Origin: an uncultured Acholeplasmatales bacterium
GTDB taxonomy: Bacteria > Bacillota_I > Bacilli_A > ML615J-28 > CAG-698
NCBI GenBank assembly: GCA_937877075.1
Contig: CALEGD010000051.1
Span: 1-35,547 of the forward strand
Length of the DNA stretch: 35,547 nt
Direction of reading: 5' to 3'
Of this stretch, positions 1-8,162 are shown one piece after another (position 1 is the first letter of the stretch; each line of letters opens with the position of its first letter). Under the pieces are notes generated by a model. The model worked only from the letters and a program-made list of their open reading frames with translations. It made no database searches and had not been told where the DNA came from. The translations under genes were made by a program, and so were the position numbers.

Positions 1-279
1 AATAATGTTAATTTCTTTTATATATATGACGGACATGAACATCTTCCAAATGCTTATATAATAATAGAAGGTGTAGGTAGAAATTATGGTTCGGTTGATA
101 TTGGTAGTAAAGTAGTGTACAACCCTTGGGAGAAAAGGTTTGTGCCGACACATACTGTAACGTTAACTGGAGAATACAATATTTATTATCATTTTTATAG
201 ATACGGAAACAGCATAAAGCAATTAGTAGCTTCAGTACGTGTAGTTATTAAAATTGAAAAGAGTGAAGATAATAATTAA
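1..279 (+). CDS. Putative lipoprotein, 3' part only (first copy of duplicated cassette)
   Basis: The open frame runs in from the window edge and stops at TAA 277-279, leaving 92 C-terminal residues. It is a paralogue of the lipoprotein encoded at 567-1037, aligned without gaps at a constant offset of 758 bases. Bases 1-116 are identical to 759-874; from base 117 onward the copies differ at many sites while the reading frame is kept. The visible part is rich in Tyr, Val and Ile, looks like a small beta-rich domain, and ends in an acidic tail (EDNN). I do not recognise a family. By analogy with the complete copy it is probably a secreted lipid-anchored protein. Confidence 0.75.
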   Translation, partial: NNVNFFYIYDGHEHLPNAYIIIEGVGRNYGSVDIGSKVVYNPWEKRFVPTHTVTLTGEYNIYYHFYRYGNSIKQLVASVRVVIKIEKSEDNN

Positions 280-364
280 TTACAGCTTTATTTTGACGGA
301 TATTTAACATTAGGTGATAATTTTTTAAACACATTTATTAAGAAAAGGAAGGGATTAAGGAATT

Positions 365-514
365 ATGAAAAACGAAAAAATTATTTTGTTATTGTTAATT
401 GTTGTTTTGGGTATTTTTATATTTAGTAAGGATATCACTAGTCATACTGAAGAAAAAGGCATCGTTTTAAAACTTTTGAAAATAATTTTTGAAGGTGTTT
501 ACAAAGCAAAGTGA
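365..514 (+). CDS. Small signal-anchored protein, shortened copy
   Basis: A 49-codon frame starts at ATG 365 after a GGAAGGGATTAAGG-type ribosome site nearly identical to the one before the gene at 1122. The first 28 residues (MKNEKIILL..., hydrophobic core, then FSKDIT) closely match the N-terminus of that 109-residue protein. After that the sequence diverges and stops early. It is therefore a shortened or decayed second gene of the first cassette copy. The promoter of the next lipoprotein gene lies in its 3' end. It could be a small membrane peptide or a gene remnant; the function is unknown. Confidence 0.5.
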   Translation: MKNEKIILLLLIVVLGIFIFSKDITSHTEEKGIVLKLLKIIFEGVYKAK

Positions 515-526
515 ATAGATTATAAT
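498..526 (+). promoter_or_regulatory. Promoter of lipoprotein gene 567-1037
   Basis: TTTACA at 498-503, a 17-base spacer and TATAAT at 521-526, about 40 bases before the start codon. It overlaps the end of the shortened ORF 365-514, so the second cassette copy has its own promoter. Confidence 0.65.
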
Positions 527-566
527 AAAGTATTGAACTTTAATGTTAATTTTAATGGAGGGGATT

Positions 567-1037
567 ATGAAAAAATTATTTAGGAAACCTATGGTAATTG
601 CTTTATTTACAATTACTATATTTTTTTTATATGGATGTAATAAGCAAAAGGATATTTGGGCAGATAGGTCTAAAATATTTGTAGTTTTTGAAGATTTTGA
701 ACATTTTGGACCTGAGCCTTCAAAAATAGAAATCAATGTTGACGATGAGGAGGCAATTAATAATGTTAATTTCTTTTATATATATGACGGACATGAACAT
801 CTTCCAAATGCTTATATAATAATAGAAGGTGTAGGTAGAAATTATGGTTCGGTTGATATTGGTAGTAAAGTAGTATACCATCATTTGGAGAAAAAATTTG
901 TATCTGCTGGAACTGTAACCTTGCCTGGAGAGTACAATATTTATTATAATTTTTATAAGTATGGAAACAGTGCTTCACAAATAGTAGCTTCAGTACGTGT
1001 GGTTATTAATATAGAAGAGGGTGAGGATAATAATTAA
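567..1037 (+). CDS. Putative lipoprotein (complete copy)
   Basis: This encodes a 156-residue predicted lipoprotein. The ATG at 567 is chosen because GGAGGGG (557-563) sits just before it; the upstream in-frame ATGs at 543 and 555 lack this. The N-terminus has Lys/Arg residues, a hydrophobic core and a lipobox ending LYGC, so the Cys near residue 25 is probably lipidated and the protein is on the outer face of the membrane. The rest looks like a small beta-rich domain with an acidic C-terminus. I cannot assign it to a family. It is followed at 1122 by a small signal-peptide protein, and the pair is duplicated upstream (1-514). The high divergence between copies suggests fast-evolving surface proteins. 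Confidence 0.75.
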   Translation: MKKLFRKPMVIALFTITIFFLYGCNKQKDIWADRSKIFVVFEDFEHFGPEPSKIEINVDDEEAINNVNFFYIYDGHEHLPNAYIIIEGVGRNYGSVDIGSKVVYHHLEKKFVSAGTVTLPGEYNIYYNFYKYGNSASQIVASVRVVINIEEGEDNN

Positions 1038-1121
1038 TTTCTGTTTATTTTCTAACGGATGTATAACATCTTGTTTATTTTAAAACATTTAATTTAAGAA
1101 AAAGGAAGGGATTAAGGGATT

Positions 1122-1451
1122 ATGAAAAACAAAAAGTTTATTTTATTATCGTTTATTGTTGTTTTGGCTATTTTTATATTTAATAAAGATATCACTATTA
1201 ATGCCGAAGATAATGACATTCATTTAGATTCGGAAGAAACAGAAAATATTTCAAATATTGATAACGGGATATATGATTCTTATACAGATACGGATTCCCC
1301 GAATGGTATAAATATTAATAAATATATTGAATTATCATATGCGAAAAATGTAACGCTTGATAATGGTCTTCATAACAAGGTTAGTATAATTGATGATGAT
1401 GATATTGTGAAAATTATACCTAGAGAGCTAGGTTCTAATTTTCTAGTTTGA
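1122..1451 (+). CDS. Small secreted or membrane-anchored protein
   Basis: A 109-residue protein begins MKNKKFILL with one hydrophobic stretch (about residues 5-21) ending near INAED, which looks like a cleavable Sec signal. The mature part is short, very acidic and Asn/Asp/Ser-rich, with DDDD near the C-terminus and no recognised domain. The ribosome site AAAGGAAGGGATTAAGG precedes the ATG and is shared with its shortened paralogue at 365. It follows the lipoprotein gene by 84 bases and is probably cotranscribed with it. Function unknown. Confidence 0.65.
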   Translation: MKNKKFILLSFIVVLAIFIFNKDITINAEDNDIHLDSEETENISNIDNGIYDSYTDTDSPNGININKYIELSYAKNVTLDNGLHNKVSIIDDDDIVKIIPRELGSNFLV

Positions 1452-1567
1452 TAGGATTATAAAAAGTTATGAAATTTAGTTCTAAATATTCCAGTGATGT
1501 CATTATTGAAATAAGCTTTTCTTAGCTGTAGTGGAAAATAAAAGTAGAAAAAAATATGCAAAGATGT

Positions 1568-1573
1568 TATAAT
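1568..1573 (+). promoter_or_regulatory. -10 element before the MFS transporter
   Basis: TATAAT lies 54 bases before the start at 1627. The -35 region about 17 bases upstream is weak (TAGAAA), so the exact promoter is uncertain. The rest of the 1452-1626 gap shows no gene. Confidence 0.45.
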
Positions 1574-1626
1574 AAACTTGTTTTCAGAAGTCTAAATGGC
1601 AAAATACTTAATATGTGAGGAATTAA

Positions 1627-3213
1627 ATGAAAAAATTAAAACTTGACATTAAAAAAACCATCTTTGTTGGTCTTGCCTTTGCTAGTATTACTGCATTTTG
1701 GGAGTTCTATAACTTTATTGTTCCGTTAATGTTGAACCGGACATTTGGTTTAACTGACTCTCTTAGAGGTCTTGTTATGGGCTTCGATAATATCCTGGCT
1801 TTGTTTATGCTTCCGTTGTTCGGGACTCTTTCCGATAGAACCAATACTCGTCTTGGTAAAAGAACTCCGTATTTTCTTTTCGGGACCTTGCTTGCGGTTT
1901 TGCTTTTTATCGCTTTGCCTTTTGCGGAAAGCGGACAGTTGAAGAAAGCCGAACAATTCGCAAATGAGGTTAATAATACCGAACTTTGGGAATATGTGAA
2001 AGATAATGAGAAAAGTAAATTCCAAGAACATTTAGAAAAGAAAGAAGGTAAAAGCTTCTCAGATATGACTGCCGCGGAAAAAGAAGACTTCCTCCGGGCA
2101 GAATTCATAAAAATTGAAAAGAAGGTTTTAGAAGACGGGAAAGAAGTTGATAATGTTGTTTATGAAGATTTTGTTCGTCCCGCTATCAGAAATTATACCT
2201 TCCAAAACATTACAAAAAAGAACCCTGGTTCATTGATTATATATTTATTTGTCTTATTACTGGTACTGATTGCCATGGGAACTTATCGCTCGCCGGTAGT
2301 AGCTTTAATGCCTGATGTTACACCGGAACCACTTCGTTCCCCTGCTAATGCTATTATCAACCTAATGGGGGGAATCGGTACGGTCCTAGCAATGGTTGTA
2401 AATATTGTGATCTTTTCTCTTTCATCCGGAGGTTATTATAAATCCTATACCCTAGTATTTATTGCAATCAATGTCTTAATGTTAATCTTCTTATTGATGT
2501 TCTTATTAACGGTCAAAGAGAATAGATTTTTGAAGGAAAGACAAGAAATCTGCGAGAAATTTGGGATTGAAGAAGGAATGGAACAAAAAGCCAGTAAAGT
2601 TAAAGTCAGATTCCGGGATCTTCCTTGGATCAAGGTCAGAAACTTCTTGCTTGCTTTACTAGCCATTTTCTTTGTAACGATGGCCACTGATGCAATAAAC
2701 TCTTCCTTTTCAGTTTATGCAACTGAAAATCTTGGGTTTTTAGAAGAAAGTGCCAGTTTTGTAAAGATGCTAAGTTTAATCTTTTCCGGACTTGCTTTTA
2801 TTCCCGTAGGATACTTGGCTTATAAATTTGGTCGTAAACGGACGATTATGATTGGAGTCGTTTGTATCGCCATTTCTCTTTTTTCAGCTTTCTTTGTAGG
2901 TAGGGAAACCCGAAGTTTGTTTATCGTTTGCTATTTCTTAATGAATTTCGGAAACGTTATTGTTGTGGTTAATACATTACCACTTGTTCTTGAAAATAGC
3001 GACACCAACACTGTCGGTAAGTTTACTGGGTTCTATTATACGGCGACGATGCTTGCCTCTTCCATATCTCCTTTCTTAAGCGGTGTCTTTACGGATTTAA
3101 CTTCTGACAGAAGTATTATGTTTATTTACGGAACCATCTGTACATTAATCTCCATCGCTGTCTTTATGTTTGTTAAGGGATTGGGTGAAAAGAAAGAAAT
3201 CAAAAAAGCTTAA
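1627..3213 (+). CDS. MFS/GPH (SLC45-like) sugar:cation symporter
   Basis: A 528-residue polytopic membrane protein of the major facilitator superfamily, of the glycoside-pentoside-hexuronide/SLC45-like type. Visible marks are the N-terminal helix with FWEFYNFIVPLML, the loop GTLSDRTNTRLGKRTPYF (the D-R-x3-R-x-G-K/R-R signature between TM2 and TM3), a second R-x-P loop near TYRSPVVALMPD, and about 12 hydrophobic segments. A charged insertion of about 85 residues (roughly 105-190, Lys/Glu-rich) separates an early helix pair and should be soluble. The substrate is probably a sugar or glycoside, but no sugar enzyme is adjacent to specify it. The ATG follows GTGAGGAA. It appears to be a single-gene unit closed by the terminator at 3261. 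Confidence 0.85.
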   Translation: MKKLKLDIKKTIFVGLAFASITAFWEFYNFIVPLMLNRTFGLTDSLRGLVMGFDNILALFMLPLFGTLSDRTNTRLGKRTPYFLFGTLLAVLLFIALPFAESGQLKKAEQFANEVNNTELWEYVKDNEKSKFQEHLEKKEGKSFSDMTAAEKEDFLRAEFIKIEKKVLEDGKEVDNVVYEDFVRPAIRNYTFQNITKKNPGSLIIYLFVLLLVLIAMGTYRSPVVALMPDVTPEPLRSPANAIINLMGGIGTVLAMVVNIVIFSLSSGGYYKSYTLVFIAINVLMLIFLLMFLLTVKENRFLKERQEICEKFGIEEGMEQKASKVKVRFRDLPWIKVRNFLLALLAIFFVTMATDAINSSFSVYATENLGFLEESASFVKMLSLIFSGLAFIPVGYLAYKFGRKRTIMIGVVCIAISLFSAFFVGRETRSLFIVCYFLMNFGNVIVVVNTLPLVLENSDTNTVGKFTGFYYTATMLASSISPFLSGVFTDLTSDRSIMFIYGTICTLISIAVFMFVKGLGEKKEIKKA

Positions 3214-3260
3214 GTATATACTTTAGTTGAAAACCATAAATTTAAATAATCAAAAGTTTA

Positions 3261-3289
3261 GGTTCTTGCATAATGCAGGGGCCTTTTTT
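3261..3289 (+). terminator. Intrinsic terminator after MFS gene
   Basis: A 10-bp stem including G-U pairs (GGTTCTTGCA / TGCAGGGGCC) with loop TAA, followed by six T. Confidence 0.75.
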
Positions 3290-3315
3290 GTCGTAAAAAA
3301 GTTATGGAAAATATC

Positions 3316-3344
3316 TTGACTCTTACTTTTTGATTAGATATAAT
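3316..3344 (+). promoter_or_regulatory. Strong promoter of the large lipoprotein gene
   Basis: TTGACT at 3316-3321, a 17-base spacer and TATAAT at 3339-3344. Transcription should start near 3351, so the ATG at 3360 would be almost at the 5' end, which supports the downstream TTG start at 3387. Confidence 0.8.
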
Positions 3345-3386
3345 AAACTTGCATAATATATGCAAACTAATTTAGGAGAGGGAAAA

Positions 3387-6377
3387 TTGAAAAAACTTTT
3401 ATTATTATTTTTTATTGTTTTTGTTTGTATGCTTTTTGTAGGATGTGATTCTTCTGAAGTCAAAGTTGAATCTATTACTTTAGTTGACAGTGAACTTATT
3501 TACTCTGAGGATTTTAAGCTTTCTGATATTTTAGTCGAAGTAAAAATGTCGGATGGAACTAAAAGTGAAATACCTTTAAATTCAGATATGATAAGTGCTG
3601 CTGATCTTGAAAAATTGAGTACAACCGGAAAACATCAGATTAAGGTAAATTACCTTAGTGCTGAACAGACGCTAAATATTAATATACGGGCCGATGAGAC
3701 AGAGTTTCGGGTTAATGATAATTATATTCAATGGAAGTATAAGTCTGAATCAACTTGGAAAAATTTAATATCCCTAAATGATTTAAAAGGAGAAAAGGGT
3801 AGTAGTTCAACAGTAGGAATTAGTGATGATGGTTATTGGGTAATTGATGGCATTAAGACAACCTTTAAATCAATTCCCGAACCCGTAGTAGATTACAATG
3901 TTTCCTTAGTTTTAAATGGTGGTGTTCTTTCCGAAGGAAATGAATTAATTACTCTTCCTTCTGGATCGCTACTTGAGCTTCCGATACCCACTAAGGAAAA
4001 TAACTTCTTTCAAGGTTGGTATGATGAAGAAGGTCATGAATTCACTAAATATGATGTGATTAATCAGGACTTAATTCTTTATGCAAAATGGGGAAAGGCT
4101 CCAACAGAATTAGAAACTTTCTTAGACAGTTTCATGAGCGATAATTATACAATCACCTGTTATGAATATTTTGACTCTAGCCACGGTTATTATGAAGAAG
4201 TGTCAAAGTTGATAAAAAAATCAACTGTAGATGATTTGGTTACCTATTATTATGATTATAATATTTATAATGATAATAATTTTTATTTTTTTGCTTATGA
4301 TCATGATTTTGCTTATTATTTATGGGATTATCTTGACTTTCAATATGATGCTTTTTATGAATCAGAATTTTCATCTGATATTTTTAATTTGAATACAAAA
4401 GCGTTAAATCACTCGTCTTTTTATTTCAGTGATGGAAAATATTATGGTTATTTTCCCGATGAGATAATGAAAGATATTCTTGATTTAGATTATGATGATG
4501 AAAATGTTTATTATTCAGATTATGTGGTTATGATTGATTTAGAAAATCAACATCTACAATTTACAATTGATTTGTGCATTAGCCATCCCGGTTATTATTT
4601 CGAATATGTACAAGAAATATATGATTATTATATCTCGGATGTCGGCACAACTGAATGTGAGTTTCCATATTGGACTGTGTTTGATATGTTGGAAACTTCT
4701 GCTTTGGAACAACGAGAGATTTTGACCACTGAAGGCAAAATTGCTTTTGATGAATTATTTAATGCTATAAAAGCAGATTATCAAAAGGTTACAAATATTT
4801 CTGAATTTCTTGATCAATTTAATAAATATATGTTAGATGATATTGAGTTTGAAACTGACATTAGACTTGAATATTTGAAGAAATTAGAAAGACTCCTTGA
4901 AAATGAATCGTTTAATGCTACCGATGAAAGTATTGATGAAATGGAAAATCTATATGCTCAGGCCGTAAGTTCTATAACGGAAGCCAATTTGATCAGAGCT
5001 TTTGCTTATTATATGGAATATCGTGATTTAATTTCTAATGCCAGAAAGACAGATGATGATAAAGTAGCATTAAGTGAAGCAAAAGAAGAGGCCGAATATC
5101 GCATCAGAGATTTATATTGGGAAGTCAGTCGTTATGTCCGCCATTTCAATTCACCTATTCTTTATGAACGTCAAAATTATTATCTTGACCTTATTGAGAA
5201 TGCTAATACTTTCGAAGAATTAGAGCCAATGTTCAAACAGTATTATGATGAAATATGTTTAATGGATTTAGTATTTAATAATTGTTTTATAATTTTGAAG
5301 GAAAAAGTAGTAGGAGAGGCAGAAGACTTCTTTGAAAATCTATTGTCTGATCTTGAAGATTTTGAAATGGAATTAGAGAATGTGAATCAAGAATATTTCT
5401 ATCAATTCGAAAATACAATTATGGAATCAAAAGATTTATTTGCCTTAATTGGAGAAAAACCACTCGATGAGTTAAATGAATTTATCCTCAATGCTATTAT
5501 CGACTATTTCCTACCTCTTGAAGAAGAAGCATATAATGACACTTATAAGCGTGTTTTGGATAGCGAAGTTAGTGGTGTTGAAGCTCTTCACCAAGACTTC
5601 TTAAATGACATTTTTGATCTTAAAAATTATTCTCTTGAAGAACTATTTAATACAGATATTAATAACTTTAATTCTCTTACTAATCTTACAATAACTATGT
5701 ATACTTCATTTGAAATTGATGAGTTAAAGGCTGTTAGATGGGACTATATTGGAGAACTGGACTATCTTTTTGAATCTTTGAGTAAATTTGCAACCGCACC
5801 ATCTTTACTTGCTATGGAAAGTCTCTATTTAGAGGCAGTTGATGAGCTTGAAATTGTTGCTTATGAGGATTTAGAAACAGTATATTTTAATTCTAAAGCT
5901 GCGATTGAAGAAGCTTATGAAGAAGATGCAGAAAGAATTGCTTATTTAGAATATTTAAATGAAATCATGATGATGGTAGAATTCATAGATTACAGTATGG
6001 ATTATATCCATGATAATTATGATGAATTTATTGTTTATAGAGAAATATATTTTGCACTTAAGGAGCAAATAAAGACAACCTCAACAGTTGATGAACTGAG
6101 TGCACTTTATGAAAATTATCTTATTTCAATTTCTGAACTTTCTTTCGAAATCTATCGGACTTATTTCCGCTGGTGGAAAGAAGATATGCTTCTTGAATTA
6201 AGTTATATTCTCGATGAACTTGTTTATGAGGAGGGTGTTGATCCCACTTCTGAAAACTATTTATATTTAGAAGCTCTTAGAGAAGATATTGTTTCTGAAT
6301 ATTACCTGTTTACACTTTTTGATATCTATTTTGATTTCCAAAGAGGGTTAAAAATTCTTAAACCTGAAGTTGTTTAA
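3387..6377 (+). CDS. Large acidic surface lipoprotein with Ig-like and InlB-type repeat domains
   Basis: A 996-residue predicted lipoprotein. TTG 3387 is chosen as start because AGGAG (3374-3378) is 8 bases upstream and the promoter leaves almost no leader for ATG 3360. The signal peptide ends in lipobox FVGC. Domains in order: a bacterial Ig-like domain (about residues 25-100, with a Big-type 'SDG(T)' strand), a short collagen-like/phage-type segment (GEKGSS...DGYWVIDG, about 125-160), and one Listeria-Bacteroides InlB-type repeat (about 168-236, ending FQGWYDEEG...YAKWG). A region of about 750 residues follows, predicted mostly helical and extraordinarily rich in Tyr, Glu, Asp and Leu, with no motif I recognise. 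The protein is probably displayed on the cell surface for adhesion or binding; that role is inference. It is monocistronic, between its own promoter and terminator. Confidence 0.8.
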   Translation: MKKLLLLFFIVFVCMLFVGCDSSEVKVESITLVDSELIYSEDFKLSDILVEVKMSDGTKSEIPLNSDMISAADLEKLSTTGKHQIKVNYLSAEQTLNINIRADETEFRVNDNYIQWKYKSESTWKNLISLNDLKGEKGSSSTVGISDDGYWVIDGIKTTFKSIPEPVVDYNVSLVLNGGVLSEGNELITLPSGSLLELPIPTKENNFFQGWYDEEGHEFTKYDVINQDLILYAKWGKAPTELETFLDSFMSDNYTITCYEYFDSSHGYYEEVSKLIKKSTVDDLVTYYYDYNIYNDNNFYFFAYDHDFAYYLWDYLDFQYDAFYESEFSSDIFNLNTKALNHSSFYFSDGKYYGYFPDEIMKDILDLDYDDENVYYSDYVVMIDLENQHLQFTIDLCISHPGYYFEYVQEIYDYYISDVGTTECEFPYWTVFDMLETSALEQREILTTEGKIAFDELFNAIKADYQKVTNISEFLDQFNKYMLDDIEFETDIRLEYLKKLERLLENESFNATDESIDEMENLYAQAVSSITEANLIRAFAYYMEYRDLISNARKTDDDKVALSEAKEEAEYRIRDLYWEVSRYVRHFNSPILYERQNYYLDLIENANTFEELEPMFKQYYDEICLMDLVFNNCFIILKEKVVGEAEDFFENLLSDLEDFEMELENVNQEYFYQFENTIMESKDLFALIGEKPLDELNEFILNAIIDYFLPLEEEAYNDTYKRVLDSEVSGVEALHQDFLNDIFDLKNYSLEELFNTDINNFNSLTNLTITMYTSFEIDELKAVRWDYIGELDYLFESLSKFATAPSLLAMESLYLEAVDELEIVAYEDLETVYFNSKAAIEEAYEEDAERIAYLEYLNEIMMMVEFIDYSMDYIHDNYDEFIVYREIYFALKEQIKTTSTVDELSALYENYLISISELSFEIYRTYFRWWKEDMLLELSYILDELVYEEGVDPTSENYLYLEALREDIVSEYYLFTLFDIYFDFQRGLKILKPEVV

Positions 6378-6390
6378 ACACTAAATTTGA

Positions 6391-6433
6391 AAGGCAATTC
6401 TTTTCTGTAAAACAGTTATGAATTGCCTTTTTT
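6391..6433 (+). terminator. Intrinsic terminator after large lipoprotein
   Basis: AAGGCAATT (6391-6399) pairs with AATTGCCTT (6421-6429). A small inner hairpin CTGT/ACAG may form, and a T run follows. Confidence 0.85.
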
Positions 6434-6499
6434 GTTTTAGTTAATTCAGAATTGGTCTTTAATTATTGGTCCTTAGAAGTCGTTTAATAGAATATAAAA

Positions 6500-6528
6500 T
6501 TGTAAAAAAAAGATTTCTTGGATATAAT
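6500..6528 (+). promoter_or_regulatory. Promoter of the 2-hydroxyacid dehydrogenase gene
   Basis: TTGTAA 6500-6505, a 17-base spacer and TATAAT 6523-6528, 23 bases before the ATG at 6551. Confidence 0.7.
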
Positions 6529-6550
6529 AAAATTATATCTGGAGGAATCT

Positions 6551-7585
6551 ATGAAAAAGATTGTATTTTTTGATTCAAAACCATATGATGAAGAATTCTT
6601 CAATCAATATAATAAGAATTATCAAATTAAATATTTTGAACCAAATCTTAATCAAGACACGGCTCATCTAGTACAAGGTTCCGAAGGTGTTATTGCTTTT
6701 GTAAATGATGTTATCGATGCTCCGACTATTGGTAAATTACATGAACTCGGGGTAAAAATAATTGCCTTAAGATCTGCAGGCTATAATAATGTTGATGTAA
6801 AAGCAGCATTTGAAAAAATTACAATTGTCCGTGTTCCTTCTTATTCACCGGAAGCGGTAGCTGAACATACCATGGCTCTGCTCTTAACCTTGAACCGTAA
6901 AATACATAAGGCTTATAATCGAACTCGAGACTTTAATTTCAGTTTAAATGGTCTAATGGGTTTTGTTATGTTAGGGAAAACCATTGGAATTATCGGAACC
7001 GGAAAAATCGGTCGTGCATTCTCAAAAATCTGCAGAGGTTTTGGTATGAAGGTTTTAGCTTATGATCCCTACCCGGCAAGCGACTCTGATTTGGAATATG
7101 TAGGATTGGAGAAACTATTTCAAGAAAGTGATATTATCTCTCTTCATTGTCCTTTGACCGAAGAAACCAAGCATCTCATTAACGAAGAAAGCCTGGCTCT
7201 GATGAGGGATGGAGTCTATCTAATCAATACCTCCCGAGGCGGCTTGATTGACAGTCATGCTTTGCTTTCGGCACTTAAAACTAAGAAAGTTAAAGGGGCT
7301 GGGCTTGATGTTTATGAAGAAGAAACAGAGATCTTTTATGAAGATTATTCAGAAATGATCATAAATGATGATACGCTGGCACTTTTGGTATCTCTTCCTA
7401 ATGTCATCATTACCTCCCATCAAGCCTTCTTTACCAAGGAGGCGATGGATAGTATCGCTAGAATAACACTTGATAATCTGGATAAGTTCTTTAATGGGGA
7501 AGAACTTGAAAATGAAATATGTTATCTTTGTAAAGAAGGAGAGGCAGCTATTGAATGTCGAAAAAATCGAAAAAGATGTTTTTAG
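6551..7585 (+). CDS. D-lactate dehydrogenase-like 2-hydroxyacid dehydrogenase
   Basis: A 344-residue NAD-dependent D-2-hydroxyacid dehydrogenase, closest in layout to fermentative LdhA (pyruvate to D-lactate, cytosolic). The start ATG 6551 follows GGAGGAATCT. The NAD-binding Rossmann motif is GxGxxG in IGIIGTGKIGRAF, with the acidic ribose-binding residue in LAYDPY. The catalytic triad is visible as Arg of NTSRGGLID (about residue 229), Glu of GLDVYEEE and His of ITSHQAFFT. The substrate-loop text LRSAGYNNVD is typical of LdhA. The C-terminus carries about 20 extra residues with four Cys and several Arg/Lys (CYLCKEG...RKRCF) beyond the usual 'NEV'-type end. It is probably the fermentative lactate enzyme; a related hydroxyacid substrate is possible. 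Confidence 0.85.
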   Translation: MKKIVFFDSKPYDEEFFNQYNKNYQIKYFEPNLNQDTAHLVQGSEGVIAFVNDVIDAPTIGKLHELGVKIIALRSAGYNNVDVKAAFEKITIVRVPSYSPEAVAEHTMALLLTLNRKIHKAYNRTRDFNFSLNGLMGFVMLGKTIGIIGTGKIGRAFSKICRGFGMKVLAYDPYPASDSDLEYVGLEKLFQESDIISLHCPLTEETKHLINEESLALMRDGVYLINTSRGGLIDSHALLSALKTKKVKGAGLDVYEEETEIFYEDYSEMIINDDTLALLVSLPNVIITSHQAFFTKEAMDSIARITLDNLDKFFNGEELENEICYLCKEGEAAIECRKNRKRCF

Positions 7586-7660
7586 AACCGTATAAATTAC
7601 TATTTTCAAGGAAATAATTATATAAGAAAAGATATTTTTCATCACTATCTTTAAATTTTC

Positions 7661-7669
7661 TGGTATAAT
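7661..7669 (+). promoter_or_regulatory. Extended -10 promoter of small lipoprotein gene
   Basis: TGGTATAAT, an extended -10, lies 19 bases before the ATG; no clear -35 is seen. Confidence 0.6.
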
Positions 7670-7688
7670 ATTAGTGAAGGTGATTTAA

Positions 7689-8084
7689 ATGACAATATTA
7701 AAAAAACTAATTTATATTGTACTTGGATTTTTTTCAGTAATTTTCCTTTCTGGATGCAGCAGTTTTACCGGAGTCCGAAATGATTTCGAAAATGCCGGCT
7801 ATACTTATAGCGAAGATGCGAAAGAATATATTGATGAGCTGATGGAAGACTTCGAAGAAAAAGATGTAATTGTTACACCTCATGTTTTCACAAAAGAACT
7901 AAACATCGCTATTGTTCTTGAATTTTCCTCTACAAAAGAACTTGATAAGCAAATCAAAGAGAGCGAGACTTTACAGGGACTTTTGAAAGATCTTCAGAAA
8001 TCGGATTATGTCCGCGGAAATTGTCTTCTGATCCCAATCGGACTCAAGGTTAAAGAAATGATTGATATTTTTCAAGGTAAATAG
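7689..8084 (+). CDS. Small lipoprotein of unknown function
   Basis: A 131-residue protein with a short basic N-terminus (TILKK), a hydrophobic core and the lipobox FLSGC, so it is probably a lipid-anchored extracellular protein. The mature part is alpha/beta in character, with FENAGYTYSED and VIVTPHVF segments, and ends LKVKEMIDIFQGK. I do not recognise the family. The ribosome site GAAGGTGA precedes ATG 7689. It has its own promoter and terminator, so it is a stand-alone gene. Confidence 0.75.
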   Translation: MTILKKLIYIVLGFFSVIFLSGCSSFTGVRNDFENAGYTYSEDAKEYIDELMEDFEEKDVIVTPHVFTKELNIAIVLEFSSTKELDKQIKESETLQGLLKDLQKSDYVRGNCLLIPIGLKVKEMIDIFQGK

Positions 8085-8086
8085 AC

Positions 8087-8110
8087 AATGGCAGTATTAT
8101 GCCATTTTTT
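8087..8110 (+). terminator. Intrinsic terminator
   Basis: AATGGCA / TGCCATT, a 7-bp stem with a 6-base loop, followed by a T run. Confidence 0.8.
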
Positions 8111-8130
8111 CTTTTAATTTTGCTTTTATC

Positions 8131-8139
8131 TGCTATAAT
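8131..8139 (+). promoter_or_regulatory. Extended -10 promoter of DUF1836 gene
   Basis: TGCTATAAT, an extended -10 promoter element, 23 bases before ATG 8163; the -35 is weak. Confidence 0.6.
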
Positions 8140-8162
8140 ATAACTAAGTACGAGGTGATATT

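Noticed and set aside
467..736. Minus-strand frame of 89 codons over the lipoprotein cassette
   Set aside because: It overlaps the signal-peptide region and promoter of the lipoprotein gene on the other strand, has no ribosome site, and the duplicated copy is not available to support it.
1..1451. Insertion sequence or phage origin for the duplicated region
   Set aside because: There is no transposase, integrase, terminal inverted repeat or target-site duplication; a simple tandem duplication explains it.
1707..2108. Minus-strand frame of 133 codons inside the MFS gene
   Set aside because: It is a shadow of the transporter gene, whose + strand frame has clear family motifs and a ribosome site.
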